A stretch of DNA of 64,000 bases from Psychrosphaera haliotis (GTDB lineage Bacteria > Pseudomonadota > Gammaproteobacteria > Enterobacterales > Alteromonadaceae): positions 806,001 through 870,000 of the forward strand of contig NZ_WOCD01000003.1 in the NCBI RefSeq assembly GCF_009728465.1, in the 5' to 3' direction. The notes below the pieces were generated by a model. That model ran no database searches and was not told where the DNA came from. It worked only from the letters and a program-made list of their open reading frames with translations. Position numbers and translations under genes: made by a program. Below, in pieces: positions 27,106 to 36,778 of this stretch; within the stretch, counting starts at the first letter, position 1, and every line of letters begins with the position of its first letter.

Positions 27106-27136
27106 AAAAAAAGCAGTGCATTTAGCACTGCTTTTT
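27106..27136 (-). terminator. Intrinsic terminator of the S46 peptidase gene
   Basis: GCAGTGC (27113) pairs with GCACTGC (27125-27131), with A/T runs on both sides, so it could work in both directions. It lies about 60 bp beyond the peptidase stop and before the ABC operon. Confidence 0.8.
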
Positions 27137-27195
27137 GTGTATCAAGCGACTCTTTCAACAACAAATATTAAATAGATGTCGCTCCAACAATGACA

Positions 27196-29370
27196 TTATT
27201 TAACAATCGTCATCTCATCGATAATGTTATCAGCACCATCAACATTTTCCATTACCCAAAGCATAAATGGAACGCTTGTATGGATTGAACGGTTATATGT
27301 TGGATCATAGTCCCAATCACCAATGATTGACTCGTAAACACCATCAAATACTAATCCAACAAATTCGCCGTTAGCATTTAATGTTGCTGAACCTGAGTTA
27401 CCACCAGTAATATCAAGTGTTGAAAGGTAGTTAACAGGAACTGAACCTAGTGATTCTTTTTTATATGGTCCGTACTGTTTTGTTGAAATAGCTGTACGAA
27501 TGTTTTCAAATAAATCAAATTCATCGTCGCCCGGTTGATACTTAGCAAGCATACCTTCAAGCGTAGTAAATGGAGTTGCTACTAAACCATCTTGTGGCGA
27601 GTAACCTTTTACATTGCCGTAAGTTATACGTAGCGAACTGTTTGCATCGGCATAAACCGCTTCGTTTCTGCTTTTCTTAAAGGCAATCATAGCTTCCATG
27701 TAAGCAGGACGAGCTTGCTGTAGTTTTCCGCCTAACGCTTTGCCTTTTTCTTCTTCTTTCATGTCATGGTCATACTGAGACACGGCAAACTGAATGAACG
27801 GGTCATCGCTTGTCTTGAACTCTTCAACAGATTTGTCCATCCATGCTAAACGAACATCAGCTTCATCTAACTTAGTTTTCGCATACATAGCGTTTACTTG
27901 TGCAGTTAGTTTTGCTTCATTTAGGCCATTTTCAAATCCAAAGAACTTATCAAAAGTTGCATTACGCTGCGCTTTTGGAAGTTGTGCGTACTCTTTAGAA
28001 AAGTGCATAAACAAGGCCTTTTCTACTGTCTCATCAAAGCTCTTGTTTGTTACTGCCATATATTGACCAAAACGTTTCATGTCACGTTCTTGAAAACCAC
28101 GACGACGCTCTACGTTTGGCTTTTGCTTCTCATGCGCTAAACGGTATAGGCCTTTAGCCACTCGCATCATTGCGCTACGGCCTAAGTAACCCATAACGAT
28201 GTCGCCATCTTGAGTCTTATTTGACTCAACAATAAGTGCTGCTAATTCATTTACTGCATCGCCGTATTTAGCTTTGCGTTTTTTGTCTGAATTAATCCAT
28301 TTTGTAAGGTCGGCAGTTAACTGTTTTCTGCGCTCTAACATGTCGCCTTTATTAAAGCTCTCAATCATAGAGCCATAGTTTTTAGCGTAGTTTGCTAACC
28401 CTGCAATTGTGCTCTCGTATTTAATACGCGCTTCACTGCCATCTTCAGAGTTTGCTTTAATTACATCGATGAACTCTTCACGTAAACGCTTTGAAGTTGG
28501 GTATACATTTTTAAACGTAGATTCTACTTCAACGTCTGTGCGGTAGCGGTTTGTGCGTCCCGGGTAACCAAGCACCATCACATAGTCACCATTTTCAACA
28601 CCGTTAGCATTTACTTTTAAGAAAGCTTTTGGCTTAAATGGCACATTGTCTTTTGAATAGTCAGCTGGCTTACCATCTTTATTTACATAGGCACGGTAGA
28701 AAGACCAATCACCTGTGTGACGTGGCCACATCCAGTTGTCAGTATCGCCACCAAACTTACCAATACTTGAAGGTGGAGCGTAAACTAAACGAACGTCACG
28801 AATAGCCAACTGCTTAATAAGGAAGAATTCTGCGCCGCCATGGAAGCTATAAACATTACAACGGTAATCTTGTGATGCTTCACAATCTGCAACTAGCTCT
28901 TTCTCACGCTTTTCAATCGCATTAAAATACTCAACGCCTTCAGCACCTTTAGGTATTGAACCTTTAATGTCGCTAGTCACATTAGTTAACGACTCAGTAA
29001 CATATACTCGCGCATTTGGAGAGGCTTGTGGCTCTTTGTCCATAGACTTAGCAACAAAACCATTCACAAGAAGGTTATTTTCTTCTGTTGAATTGTACTG
29101 AATAGAGCCGTAAGCACAGTGATGGTTTGTGATGACTAGGCCTTGCTCAGATAAGAATGATGCTGAACAGCCACCTAGGCTAACAATTGCATTCATTGGG
29201 AACTGGTTTAAGTCCGCCATTTTTTCTGGGTCTAGCTTTAAACCAGCTGCTTTAAGCTTATCTTTAATTTCAGACAACTGGTGTGGTTGCCACATGCCTT
29301 CGTCTGCAATCGCAGCACCGAATAGCATTGAAGACGCAATAACGCCTGTCGATAAAAGTTTTTTAATCAT
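27196..29370 (-). CDS. S46 family dipeptidyl-peptidase (DPP7/DPP11 type)
   Basis: A 724-residue precursor with a signal peptide (cleavage near AIADEG). The serine-protease fold shows SLGGCSASFLSEQGLVITNHHC (catalytic His), GGDTDNWMWPRHTGDW (Asp region) and ITGGNSGSATLN (nucleophile Ser near residue 648). S46 enzymes release dipeptides from peptides in the periplasm. Whether it prefers hydrophobic (DPP7) or acidic (DPP11) residues cannot be decided by eye. Single gene with its own terminator. Confidence 0.93.
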   Translation of the reverse strand: MIKKLLSTGVIASSMLFGAAIADEGMWQPHQLSEIKDKLKAAGLKLDPEKMADLNQFPMNAIVSLGGCSASFLSEQGLVITNHHCAYGSIQYNSTEENNLLVNGFVAKSMDKEPQASPNARVYVTESLTNVTSDIKGSIPKGAEGVEYFNAIEKREKELVADCEASQDYRCNVYSFHGGAEFFLIKQLAIRDVRLVYAPPSSIGKFGGDTDNWMWPRHTGDWSFYRAYVNKDGKPADYSKDNVPFKPKAFLKVNANGVENGDYVMVLGYPGRTNRYRTDVEVESTFKNVYPTSKRLREEFIDVIKANSEDGSEARIKYESTIAGLANYAKNYGSMIESFNKGDMLERRKQLTADLTKWINSDKKRKAKYGDAVNELAALIVESNKTQDGDIVMGYLGRSAMMRVAKGLYRLAHEKQKPNVERRRGFQERDMKRFGQYMAVTNKSFDETVEKALFMHFSKEYAQLPKAQRNATFDKFFGFENGLNEAKLTAQVNAMYAKTKLDEADVRLAWMDKSVEEFKTSDDPFIQFAVSQYDHDMKEEEKGKALGGKLQQARPAYMEAMIAFKKSRNEAVYADANSSLRITYGNVKGYSPQDGLVATPFTTLEGMLAKYQPGDDEFDLFENIRTAISTKQYGPYKKESLGSVPVNYLSTLDITGGNSGSATLNANGEFVGLVFDGVYESIIGDWDYDPTYNRSIHTSVPFMLWVMENVDGADNIIDEMTIVK

Positions 29371-29620
29371 TGATTTCCCTTAGAGTTCCGTCTTTTACAG
29401 TTCTTTTTACCATAAGTGCCGTTAAAATAATGCGAGATGCGATAAATTGCACGTTGTTCGCGATTACAAATTGTCACTAAATGTAAACACTTTTGTATGA
29501 CATGTTTATTATTCAACAAATAGCGAGTGTGCTTGCTCGTTGGAAACAATAGTGTAGACAAACGACCCCACCTATTTATAATCCTCCTTGAACTAAAACA
29601 CTATTTAATAGGGATATTAA

Positions 29621-31024
29621 ATGAATCGAATACTAGTCTTCCTCTCACTACTTTTTTCGGCATCAGCATTGCCATCTGAGCTTCAGGTTAGGCTTTCAGG
29701 TACTATTCAGATTTCGGTAGAAAATGGCACTATTGATGCTGACCTTCAACTGGAAAACATTCCAAAACTACAAGACTATCTAATATTTCTAAACTCAGGT
29801 TTTAATATTCAATATTTTAGAAATCAAAACAACAGTTCCAACTACGCCATACAGAAGATTTACAACAACAATTATTCATATGAAAGTTTTGGTTACTATC
29901 TTCCTGATAGTACAGGCGAAGGTAAATTCCTACCTCCAACTATGCAATTTAAATATACCGGTAAATTCCCTGTCATCAATAACATGGATAAAGCAAGTGA
30001 TAGAGGGGACTGGAAAGGTAACATTGCCTTTAACGGTAAAACTATTCGAACCGATGGTTTTCAAACAGCTTGGTATCCTATTTTATATGACATAGATAAA
30101 GACAAACGATATGACAAACTAAGCTATGACTTAACAGTCACTTGTTTGGATTGTAAATCAATTTATGTAAATGGTAGTAAACCAGTTTCAGCCACCCACG
30201 CTTCATTTAAAAGACAAAAACCCGTATCCATTAATCTGTTTGCAGGTGATTACGATATTGCTAAACAGAAGGGAAGCTATTACTTAAACTCAGGTTTATC
30301 AGCGCCCCAGATGTCGCAATTAGGTAAGTTAACCTCTTCATATGAAAAGTATTATGAGGAAAAGCTATCCTTATCGTACGGCGAAAGTGTTGTGTATATC
30401 CATACGCCGCCTGTAACTAAAATAGACTCTTGGCTCTTTGTTTCATACCCTTCAATTGTTACAATTAACCATGAGAAAGGAGGCTTAAGTAGTTTATTTG
30501 ATGAAAGTGAGTCAAATTGGTTTAAGCCTTTCATTGCTCATGAATTGGCTCATTACTATTTTGGTGCTTTTCGAACCTTCAATTCAGAACTTGGTGATAT
30601 GTTCTCTGAGTCATTTTCAGAGTATCTTTCTCTAAAGTTAACAGAGCAATTGATTGGCAAAAAAAACTATTTAGAAATCATAAATAAAAAACTGATCAAA
30701 CTTGAAGGCAAAACGTTTACTGCATTTAAAGACGTAAACATTAACTCCGATTATGGTAGCAGAAACCAATATGTATATAATTACGCACCTATTATATGGT
30801 TGGCCATTGAAAGGGAGATCGGAGAAGAGAAAATGTGGTTATGGCTCAATAGAATGCTAACTGCTGAAACAGAATATACCAATTATGAATTTATGATAAA
30901 TACGTTGGATAGTGTATTGAATGATAAAAATCAGTTAGCTTTTTTAATCGAAAACTATTTCTCAAATAGCAATGCAATAAATCACGCCCAATTATTCCTT
31001 AAACAACCAAAGAACGATATTTAA
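29621..31024 (+). CDS. Exported M1-like zinc peptidase
   Basis: 467 residues with a signal peptide (cleavage near ALPSEL), a beta-rich N-terminal half and an alpha-helical C-terminal half. HELAH at 307-311 followed by Glu330 gives HEXXH-x18-E exactly, the gluzincin site of M1 aminopeptidases. The usual GAMEN exopeptidase motif was not seen and the protein is about half the size of classical M1 enzymes, so activity is uncertain. The downstream patatin gene begins three bases after its stop. Confidence 0.75.
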   Translation: MNRILVFLSLLFSASALPSELQVRLSGTIQISVENGTIDADLQLENIPKLQDYLIFLNSGFNIQYFRNQNNSSNYAIQKIYNNNYSYESFGYYLPDSTGEGKFLPPTMQFKYTGKFPVINNMDKASDRGDWKGNIAFNGKTIRTDGFQTAWYPILYDIDKDKRYDKLSYDLTVTCLDCKSIYVNGSKPVSATHASFKRQKPVSINLFAGDYDIAKQKGSYYLNSGLSAPQMSQLGKLTSSYEKYYEEKLSLSYGESVVYIHTPPVTKIDSWLFVSYPSIVTINHEKGGLSSLFDESESNWFKPFIAHELAHYYFGAFRTFNSELGDMFSESFSEYLSLKLTEQLIGKKNYLEIINKKLIKLEGKTFTAFKDVNINSDYGSRNQYVYNYAPIIWLAIEREIGEEKMWLWLNRMLTAETEYTNYEFMINTLDSVLNDKNQLAFLIENYFSNSNAINHAQLFLKQPKNDI

Positions 31025-31027
31025 TTT

Positions 31028-32077
31028 ATGCTTGATATCTATGCGGGTCCTGTCGCAAAGCAAAAACTTCAAGAACAGGGATTTAACCCAGAGCTTTTCT
31101 CCACATTTTTAGGTGCTAGCGGCGGTCCAAAATGGTTTAGTCTATACGGTTTAGACAAGTATTTATTTGGTGAGTTTTTTAAAGAAAAGTCATCCTCGCT
31201 CGACCTTATTGGGTCATCTGCCGGTGCCTTTAGAGCATCCTGTTTGGCACAAGACGATCCTGTAAATGCTATCACTGAACTGGCTTATCGCTACGCAGAA
31301 ACAGACTTTACATTGGATGCATCACCTCAAGGTGTTACTCGAGCGGCTGAACAACTATTAACGCAAATATTGCCTCATGATCATATGCAGCAAGTACTAA
31401 ACAATGAACGCTTTAAGGTTCATTTCATTACCGCGTTGTGTTCCGGTGCGGTTGCACAAGAAAGTAAACTAAAACAAGGTATTGGTTTAACTAAAAGCTT
31501 ATTTAATAACGCGCTAGGTCGTCAGCGACTAACTCAGCAATATCAACGAGTGGTATTTTCAACCGCTAACGCGCCGTTAAAATATCAAGAAGCATCGGTA
31601 TTCTCTACCGAGTATGTAAGTCTAGATGAGCAAAACTTTCATCAAGCCTTATTAGCCAGCGGCGCAATTCCTATGGTGATGCTCGGTATTCAAGATATAC
31701 CAGGAGCACCATTAGGTATGTATCGTGATGGCGGTATTATTGATTACCATTTTGATTTTAAAGTAGAGTCTGAAGGTTTAACGCTCTATCCGCACTTTAA
31801 TTCAAAACCTAAAGCGGGTTGGTTTGATAAAAACCTAAAGCGCACGGCAAACGCTCATAATTATGACTCCACTGTTATGCTAGTGCCTTCTGATGAGTTT
31901 ATACACAACTTACCTTTTAATAAGATCCCAGATAGAACAGACTTTGAAAAGCTTGATACGTCAACGCGAATTCGTTATTGGCATAAGGTTTTTGAGGAAA
32001 CAGAAAAGCTTGCTGAAAGCTTTCAAGAAGCAGTTGACCACCCTACAAAGGCGGTTATCAAAGATTTACCTTTCTAA
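31028..32077 (+). CDS. Patatin-like phospholipase
   Basis: A 349-residue protein with the patatin Ser-Asp dyad: GASGGPKW (oxyanion loop), IGSSAGAFR (G-x-S-x-G nucleophile near residue 65) and the Asp of MYRDGGIIDYHF. Patatins hydrolyse acyl esters of phospholipids or neutral lipids. No signal peptide, so likely cytosolic. Only three bases separate it from the preceding M1-like peptidase gene. Confidence 0.85.
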   Translation: MLDIYAGPVAKQKLQEQGFNPELFSTFLGASGGPKWFSLYGLDKYLFGEFFKEKSSSLDLIGSSAGAFRASCLAQDDPVNAITELAYRYAETDFTLDASPQGVTRAAEQLLTQILPHDHMQQVLNNERFKVHFITALCSGAVAQESKLKQGIGLTKSLFNNALGRQRLTQQYQRVVFSTANAPLKYQEASVFSTEYVSLDEQNFHQALLASGAIPMVMLGIQDIPGAPLGMYRDGGIIDYHFDFKVESEGLTLYPHFNSKPKAGWFDKNLKRTANAHNYDSTVMLVPSDEFIHNLPFNKIPDRTDFEKLDTSTRIRYWHKVFEETEKLAESFQEAVDHPTKAVIKDLPF

Positions 32078-32084
32078 GAACTCC

Positions 32085-32144
32085 AAACCAAAGAAGTACA
32101 AACCAAAGAAATACAAATCAAAGAAATACAAATCAAATAAATAG
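32085..32144. repeat. 15-bp tandem repeat, four copies
   Basis: Four successive 15-mers of the form AAACCAAAGAAATAC, each differing from the next by one to three bases, fill the gap between the convergent patatin and acpS genes. No stop-proximal hairpin was seen there. Confidence 0.85.
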
Positions 32145-32159
32145 CAATTTAATAGACGA

Positions 32160-32537
32160 CTATGCGCTCAATACAACAGTTGAGAGTGCATAGTGTTGCT
32201 CATCACTTATAGACACCAATACAGACTTAACACCTTTTGCTTCAGCATGCTCTAACGCACTGCCAAGCAATTCCATATGCGGTGCACCAAGGTCATCGTT
32301 ACTAATATGAAAGTGATGGAAGGAGATACCCCGACCAATACCTGTCCCTAATGCTTTAGCCGCCGCCTCTTTGGCAGCCCAGCGTTTGGCCAAAAACCGG
32401 TCTGGTTGATTATGTTCTAAAAACACGGCCAACTCACCTTCCGTCAGTACCCTTTCAGCCAGTCGATTAGACTTAAGCAAAGCATTGCTTACTCGAACAA
32501 TTTCAACAATATCCGTGCCTAAACCTAATACCGACAC
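32160..32537 (-). CDS. acpS: Holo-[acyl-carrier-protein] synthase
   Basis: 125 residues, normal for AcpS. GLGTDIVEIVRV and FLAKRWAAKEAAAKALGTG carry the Mg2+-binding Asp and Glu. It moves 4'-phosphopantetheine from CoA to apo-ACP in fatty acid synthesis. Last gene of the lepA-lepB-rnc-era-recO-pdxJ-acpS block, four bases after pdxJ. Confidence 0.96.
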   Translation of the reverse strand: MSVLGLGTDIVEIVRVSNALLKSNRLAERVLTEGELAVFLEHNQPDRFLAKRWAAKEAAAKALGTGIGRGISFHHFHISNDDLGAPHMELLGSALEHAEAKGVKSVLVSISDEQHYALSTVVLSA

Positions 32538-32541
32538 TTTC

Positions 32542-33279
32542 TTAAATCCCCTGCCTAGCTTCGTTCATTAAGGTTTTCATGTCTCGAACGGCTTTGTCTA
32601 AACCTTCAATTGAAGCACGAGCGATAATGGCGTGACCAATGTTCAGCTCATAAATTTCTTTAATGGCCGCTATAGGTTTTACATTGTGGTAGTGAAGCCC
32701 GTGCCCTGCGTTTACCACTAAGCCTAGGCTCGCAGCAAACTTAACACCCGCCTCTATTCTAGATAGCTCAGCAAGCTGTTCTGCTTCTGATCCTGCATCG
32801 GCATAATGGCCAGTATGAATTTCGATAAACGGTGCACCACAATCTACCGCTGCTTGAATTTGCTCTTTATCAGCATCAATAAATAACGATACTTTTAAGC
32901 CTATCGCGGCTAATCGGTCACAGGCATCTTTTACTTTTTCAAACTGACCTTTAACGTCTAAACCGCCTTCCGTTGTTAGCTCTTCACGCTTTTCAGGTAC
33001 TAAACAAACAAACGGAGGCTTTACTTCAGAAGCAATATTGATCATTTCTTCCGTTACGGCCATCTCTAGGTTCATTCGCGTTTGTAACGTATTTGCTAAA
33101 GTATAAACGTCGCGATCTTTTATGTGTCTGCGATCTTCACGAAGATGAATAGTGATGCCACTGGCACCTGCATGTTCTGCAACTGCTGCTGCATGAACAG
33201 GATCTGGATAGCTGGTTCCACGGGCGTTTCGCAATGTTGCGATGTGGTCGATATTTACGCCTAAATGAATTTCACTCAT
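32542..33279 (-). CDS. pdxJ: Pyridoxine 5'-phosphate synthase
   Basis: 245 residues. [21 protein letters not shown] at the N-terminus, [12 protein letters not shown] and [10 protein letters not shown] near residue 150 carry the active-site His and Glu residues. It condenses 1-deoxyxylulose-5-phosphate with 3-amino-2-oxopropyl phosphate to form PNP in vitamin B6 synthesis. Sits between recO and acpS as in E. coli. Confidence 0.96.
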   Translation of the reverse strand: MSEIHLGVNIDHIATLRNARGTSYPDPVHAAAVAEHAGASGITIHLREDRRHIKDRDVYTLANTLQTRMNLEMAVTEEMINIASEVKPPFVCLVPEKREELTTEGGLDVKGQFEKVKDACDRLAAIGLKVSLFIDADKEQIQAAVDCGAPFIEIHTGHYADAGSEAEQLAELSRIEAGVKFAASLGLVVNAGHGLHYHNVKPIAAIKEIYELNIGHAIIARASIEGLDKAVRDMKTLMNEARQGI

Positions 33280-33297
33280 GGTTGCTCCAATAGTCTG

Positions 33298-34097
33298 CTA
33301 TTTTCTAAATAATTCTCGGGATTTTAACGGTTTGTCGCCCAAATGCCTATGTAAACATACGCGCAGAATATGCTTTGCGATTTTAAGCTCTGCTTTTAAT
33401 TCTTGCAGTCGACCAGCGTCTAGTTCAATAAAGTCCGCTTTTGACAGCTTTATATTTAAATGTTTGTTGATTGCCAAGATGTCTTTGCCCGATATAGAGC
33501 TAGGTTTAGCGGCATCAATCATAAAACCTTGGTCAACATGCAGTTGATAATGAAGAGACTCAACAATAGGTTGTTGCATGCTCAATTCGCTTTCAAAACT
33601 AACACCGTAACCTAACATTTGTAATAAGCTAAATTCAAACTGCCTTAATATCCATTCTAAATAGAGTCCGTGGTGCGTAACATCAAGGTCTGACTCATCG
33701 ATAACTGCCAAGTCTGAAAGGTTTTTTAACGAGTAAACGTATAATGGGTAAAGTGTTTCATATTCAGCATCAGCAGAACATAACCTATAAATAAGCTCGT
33801 TGAGATAAAAACCACAAAAGAGGCTTTTGCTTTTTAATGCTGAGAGTTGTTTTGATAGGAGCTGATTTTGTTCAACAGACTTTAACGTTCGTAAGCCTGC
33901 AGATTTCTTAACTTGAACAACCAAGGCACGAAATGGCTGCATTAGCGCGGTTTTTGCTGTATTTTTTTACTGCCTTTGTATCCAATAACAGAAACACGAC
34001 CTTCACCGGCCACGAGCATTTCCATTAACAATTGGTTTTCTTTAAAAGGCCGAGTGTGAAGTATAAAAGCAGGTAAGTAGTCCAGTTCCTTTGCCAT
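33298..34097 (-). CDS. recO: DNA repair protein RecO, frameshifted near residue 45
   Basis: The N-terminal OB-fold (FILHTRPFKENQLLMEML, GEGRVSVIGYKGSKKI) starts with ATG at 34097 and stops at TAA 33944-33942. The rest (MQPFRALVVQV onward) continues one frame away from an ATG overlapping that stop (TAATG). One missing A in the A7 or A5 run just upstream would restore GSKK...TALMQPF, matching the family. RecO loads RecA with RecR. Options: sequencing deletion, transcript slippage at A7, or a true break with coupled re-initiation. Total length would be about 266 residues. Confidence 0.85.
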
Positions 34098-34144
34098 TAC
34101 TTAAACCTGCTCTTCATTGATACCGTTATTTTACCAAATACCCA

Positions 34145-35110
34145 CTAGTCTTCAGAGTAACCTAACGAGCGCAGTGCTCGCTCATCATCAGCCCAACCAC
34201 TTTTCACTTTTACCCAAAGCTCTAAATAAACCTTTTCTTCAAGTAAACGTTCCATGTCTTGACGGGCGTCACGACCAATTATCTTAAGTTTTTCACCTTT
34301 CGCGCCTATTACCATTTTCTTTTGGCCTTCTCTTTCTACCAAAATTAATGCATTAATACGCCAAATTTTTTCATCCCACTTAAACTGTTCAATCTCAACA
34401 GTCACAGAATAAGGAAGCTCTTCACCTAAGAAACGCATTAGCTTTTCACGAACGATTTCCGCAGCCATAAAACGAGAAGAACGGTCAGTAACGTCATCTT
34501 CAGAGAAGAAGAATGGGTTTTCAGGCAAATAATCACGAACTTTTTCTTTAATTGGTTCGATGTTTGTTCCTTTTTCAGCAGAAATAGGAATAATTTCTGC
34601 AAAGTCATGTAATGCCGCTATTTTTTGTAAAAATGGCATTAATGTTTCTTTGTCTTTTATCTCATCTACTTTGTTTACAAGTAGCATCACTGGCTTTTTA
34701 GAGCGTTTTATTTTTGATAAAACCATCTCGTCATCTTCGTACCACTTCATTGCTTCAATAACAAACAAGACAACTTCTACATCACCAAGTGCACTTGACG
34801 CAGCTCGGTTCATTAATTTATTAATCGCACGCTTTTCTTCTTTATGAAGGCCAGGAGTATCAACGTAGATAACCTGTTCATTGGCTTCAGTATGAATACC
34901 TAAAATACGGTGACGTGTTGTTTGAGGTTTTTTAGAGGTGATACTGATTTTTTGCTCAAGTATGTGGTTCATTAACGTAGATTTACCTACATTTGGACGA
35001 CCAACAATGGCAACCAGTCCACACTTTTTAGTTTGTGATAAATCAGCGCGGTTATTTAAATTACTTAATAACGCGTCTAATTCCGCTTGGTTTTGTTCTG
35101 ATTTACTCAC
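34145..35110 (-). CDS. era: GTPase Era
   Basis: 321 residues. The GTPase domain has GRPNVGKST (G1), DTPGLH (G3) and NKVDEI (G4); the C-terminal KH domain includes [14 protein letters not shown]. Era binds the 3' end of 16S rRNA and acts in small-subunit maturation. A ~20-residue N-terminal extension precedes the G domain. Its ATG overlaps the end of rnc by 4 bp, as in many rnc-era operons. Confidence 0.97.
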   Translation of the reverse strand: MSKSEQNQAELDALLSNLNNRADLSQTKKCGLVAIVGRPNVGKSTLMNHILEQKISITSKKPQTTRHRILGIHTEANEQVIYVDTPGLHKEEKRAINKLMNRAASSALGDVEVVLFVIEAMKWYEDDEMVLSKIKRSKKPVMLLVNKVDEIKDKETLMPFLQKIAALHDFAEIIPISAEKGTNIEPIKEKVRDYLPENPFFFSEDDVTDRSSRFMAAEIVREKLMRFLGEELPYSVTVEIEQFKWDEKIWRINALILVEREGQKKMVIGAKGEKLKIIGRDARQDMERLLEEKVYLELWVKVKSGWADDERALRSLGYSED

Positions 35111-35781
35111 TTTTTTATTACCTCTAATGCTTTACGTGCTGCAGATTGTTCTGCTTTGCGACGGCTTGTGCCCGTTGCTTCAAGTTGCTGGCCATCATCT
35201 AATGTGCAACTCACTGTGAATGTTTGGTTATGCGCCTGTCCCGTTGTATTGATAACTTCATAAACGGGTAGTGGGCGTTTTCTCGACTGCAACCACTCTT
35301 GTAGCTGAGTTTTAGGATCCTTTAAGGCGTTACTTGGATCAACGTCAGCCAATCGCTTTTTAACTAACTTTAGAACAAATTCTTTACATTGCTCAATGTT
35401 TGAATCCAAGTAGACCGAGCCAATAATAGCTTCAATCACATCTTCTAAAATAGAATCACGACGGCAACCGCCACTTTTCATTTCGCCTGGGCCTAAAAGC
35501 AACCACTGGCTTAATTCAAATTCTTTAGCGATAGCTGTTAGAGTTTGACCTTTAACAATCTGCGAACGCATTCGAGTAAGTTCACCTTCTGTTGCTTTTG
35601 GAAACTCAAAGTACAGAGCTTCCGCAACAAACATGCCCAACAACGAATCACCAATGAACTCCAAACGTTCATTGTGCGCACCTTTAAAACTACGATGAGT
35701 CAGTGCCTGGATTAGCAATGACTCATCAGAAAACTCGTAACCTAATTTTTTTTGTAACTGTTTATAATCTGTTCTTATCAA
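35107..35781 (-). CDS. rnc: Ribonuclease III
   Basis: 224 residues. The RNase III signature [18 protein letters not shown] and the second acidic site ([13 protein letters not shown]) lie in the nuclease domain; a dsRNA-binding domain follows ([27 protein letters not shown]). It cuts double-stranded RNA in rRNA precursors. Between lepB and era. Confidence 0.97.
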   Translation of the reverse strand: MIRTDYKQLQKKLGYEFSDESLLIQALTHRSFKGAHNERLEFIGDSLLGMFVAEALYFEFPKATEGELTRMRSQIVKGQTLTAIAKEFELSQWLLLGPGEMKSGGCRRDSILEDVIEAIIGSVYLDSNIEQCKEFVLKLVKKRLADVDPSNALKDPKTQLQEWLQSRKRPLPVYEVINTTGQAHNQTFTVSCTLDDGQQLEATGTSRRKAEQSAARKALEVIKK

Positions 35782-35801
35782 GTTTTACTCTTCTTAAACT
35801 A

Positions 35802-36722
35802 TTATTGCACTGTACCTAAACGAGAAAATCGAATATCCACAGGGACAAAGTCTGGTAACCAGCTTATTTGGCCATCGTTAAAGACAAAACTCATCCATAT
35901 AAATACAGCCTTACCCACTAGCTGGTCTTCGCTTACAAAGCCCCAGAAACGGCTATCTGTACTGTTGTCTCGGTTATCACCCATCATAAAGTAATAACCT
36001 TCAGGTACTATCCATTCACCTTTACGCGTGCCCGGCTGAGAATAAAAACGTTCAGCCATGTCTGGGTATGCAGGGTTGATTAAAATATTGTGTTCTACTT
36101 CACCTAATTGCTCTTTAGCGGTGATCAATGGAATGCCCATTGATTCAAATTCACCTTCCGCTTCTTTACTAAGATTAACTCTAGTTAATTTGTCACAATT
36201 TGTAGGATTAGTTTTGCAACTTGGTTGAATAAAAAGTTGCTTGTTCTTATAAATAACTCTGTCGCCAGGCGTTCCTACTACACGCTTTATGTAATCTAAG
36301 CGCTCATCAAGTGGGAACTTAAATACAGCAATATCACCGCGTTCTGGTGCACCTGTTGTGATTAGCTCTTTGCGCCAAACCGGGTCATGTACGCCGTACG
36401 CATATTTTTGTACTAGGATAAAATCACCAACTAACATAGTTGGCATCATTGAGCCTGACGGAATTTGAAACGGTTCAAATAGGAATGAACGAAATATAGT
36501 AATAAGCGCCAATATAGGGAAAATCGACTGGGCCGTTTCCACTAACACTGGCTGCTCAGCCAACTTATCTAAGTCTGCTGTTGGTATATTACCACCAGCT
36601 GCAGCTTGCGCATGGGCAACACGTTTCTTTCTAGCTGGCGCCCAAAGTTTTGCATCTAATAACCAAACAAAACCACAAATGAGCGTAACAACGACCAAAA
36701 ATATTGCGAAATACCCTGCCAT
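35802..36722 (-). CDS. lepB: Signal peptidase I
   Basis: 306 residues with two N-terminal membrane segments. The catalytic Ser is in IPSGSMMPTM, the Lys in YIKRVVGTPGD, and GDNRDNSTDSRFWG is the conserved box E. It removes signal peptides at the periplasmic face. Follows lepA in the operon. Confidence 0.96.
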   Translation of the reverse strand: MAGYFAIFLVVVTLICGFVWLLDAKLWAPARKKRVAHAQAAAGGNIPTADLDKLAEQPVLVETAQSIFPILALITIFRSFLFEPFQIPSGSMMPTMLVGDFILVQKYAYGVHDPVWRKELITTGAPERGDIAVFKFPLDERLDYIKRVVGTPGDRVIYKNKQLFIQPSCKTNPTNCDKLTRVNLSKEAEGEFESMGIPLITAKEQLGEVEHNILINPAYPDMAERFYSQPGTRKGEWIVPEGYYFMMGDNRDNSTDSRFWGFVSEDQLVGKAVFIWMSFVFNDGQISWLPDFVPVDIRFSRLGTVQ

Positions 36723-36778
36723 ACTAATTAATTCCTTAACCTAACCGACTAGTTTTTACTTACCAACTTTCAAAATAG

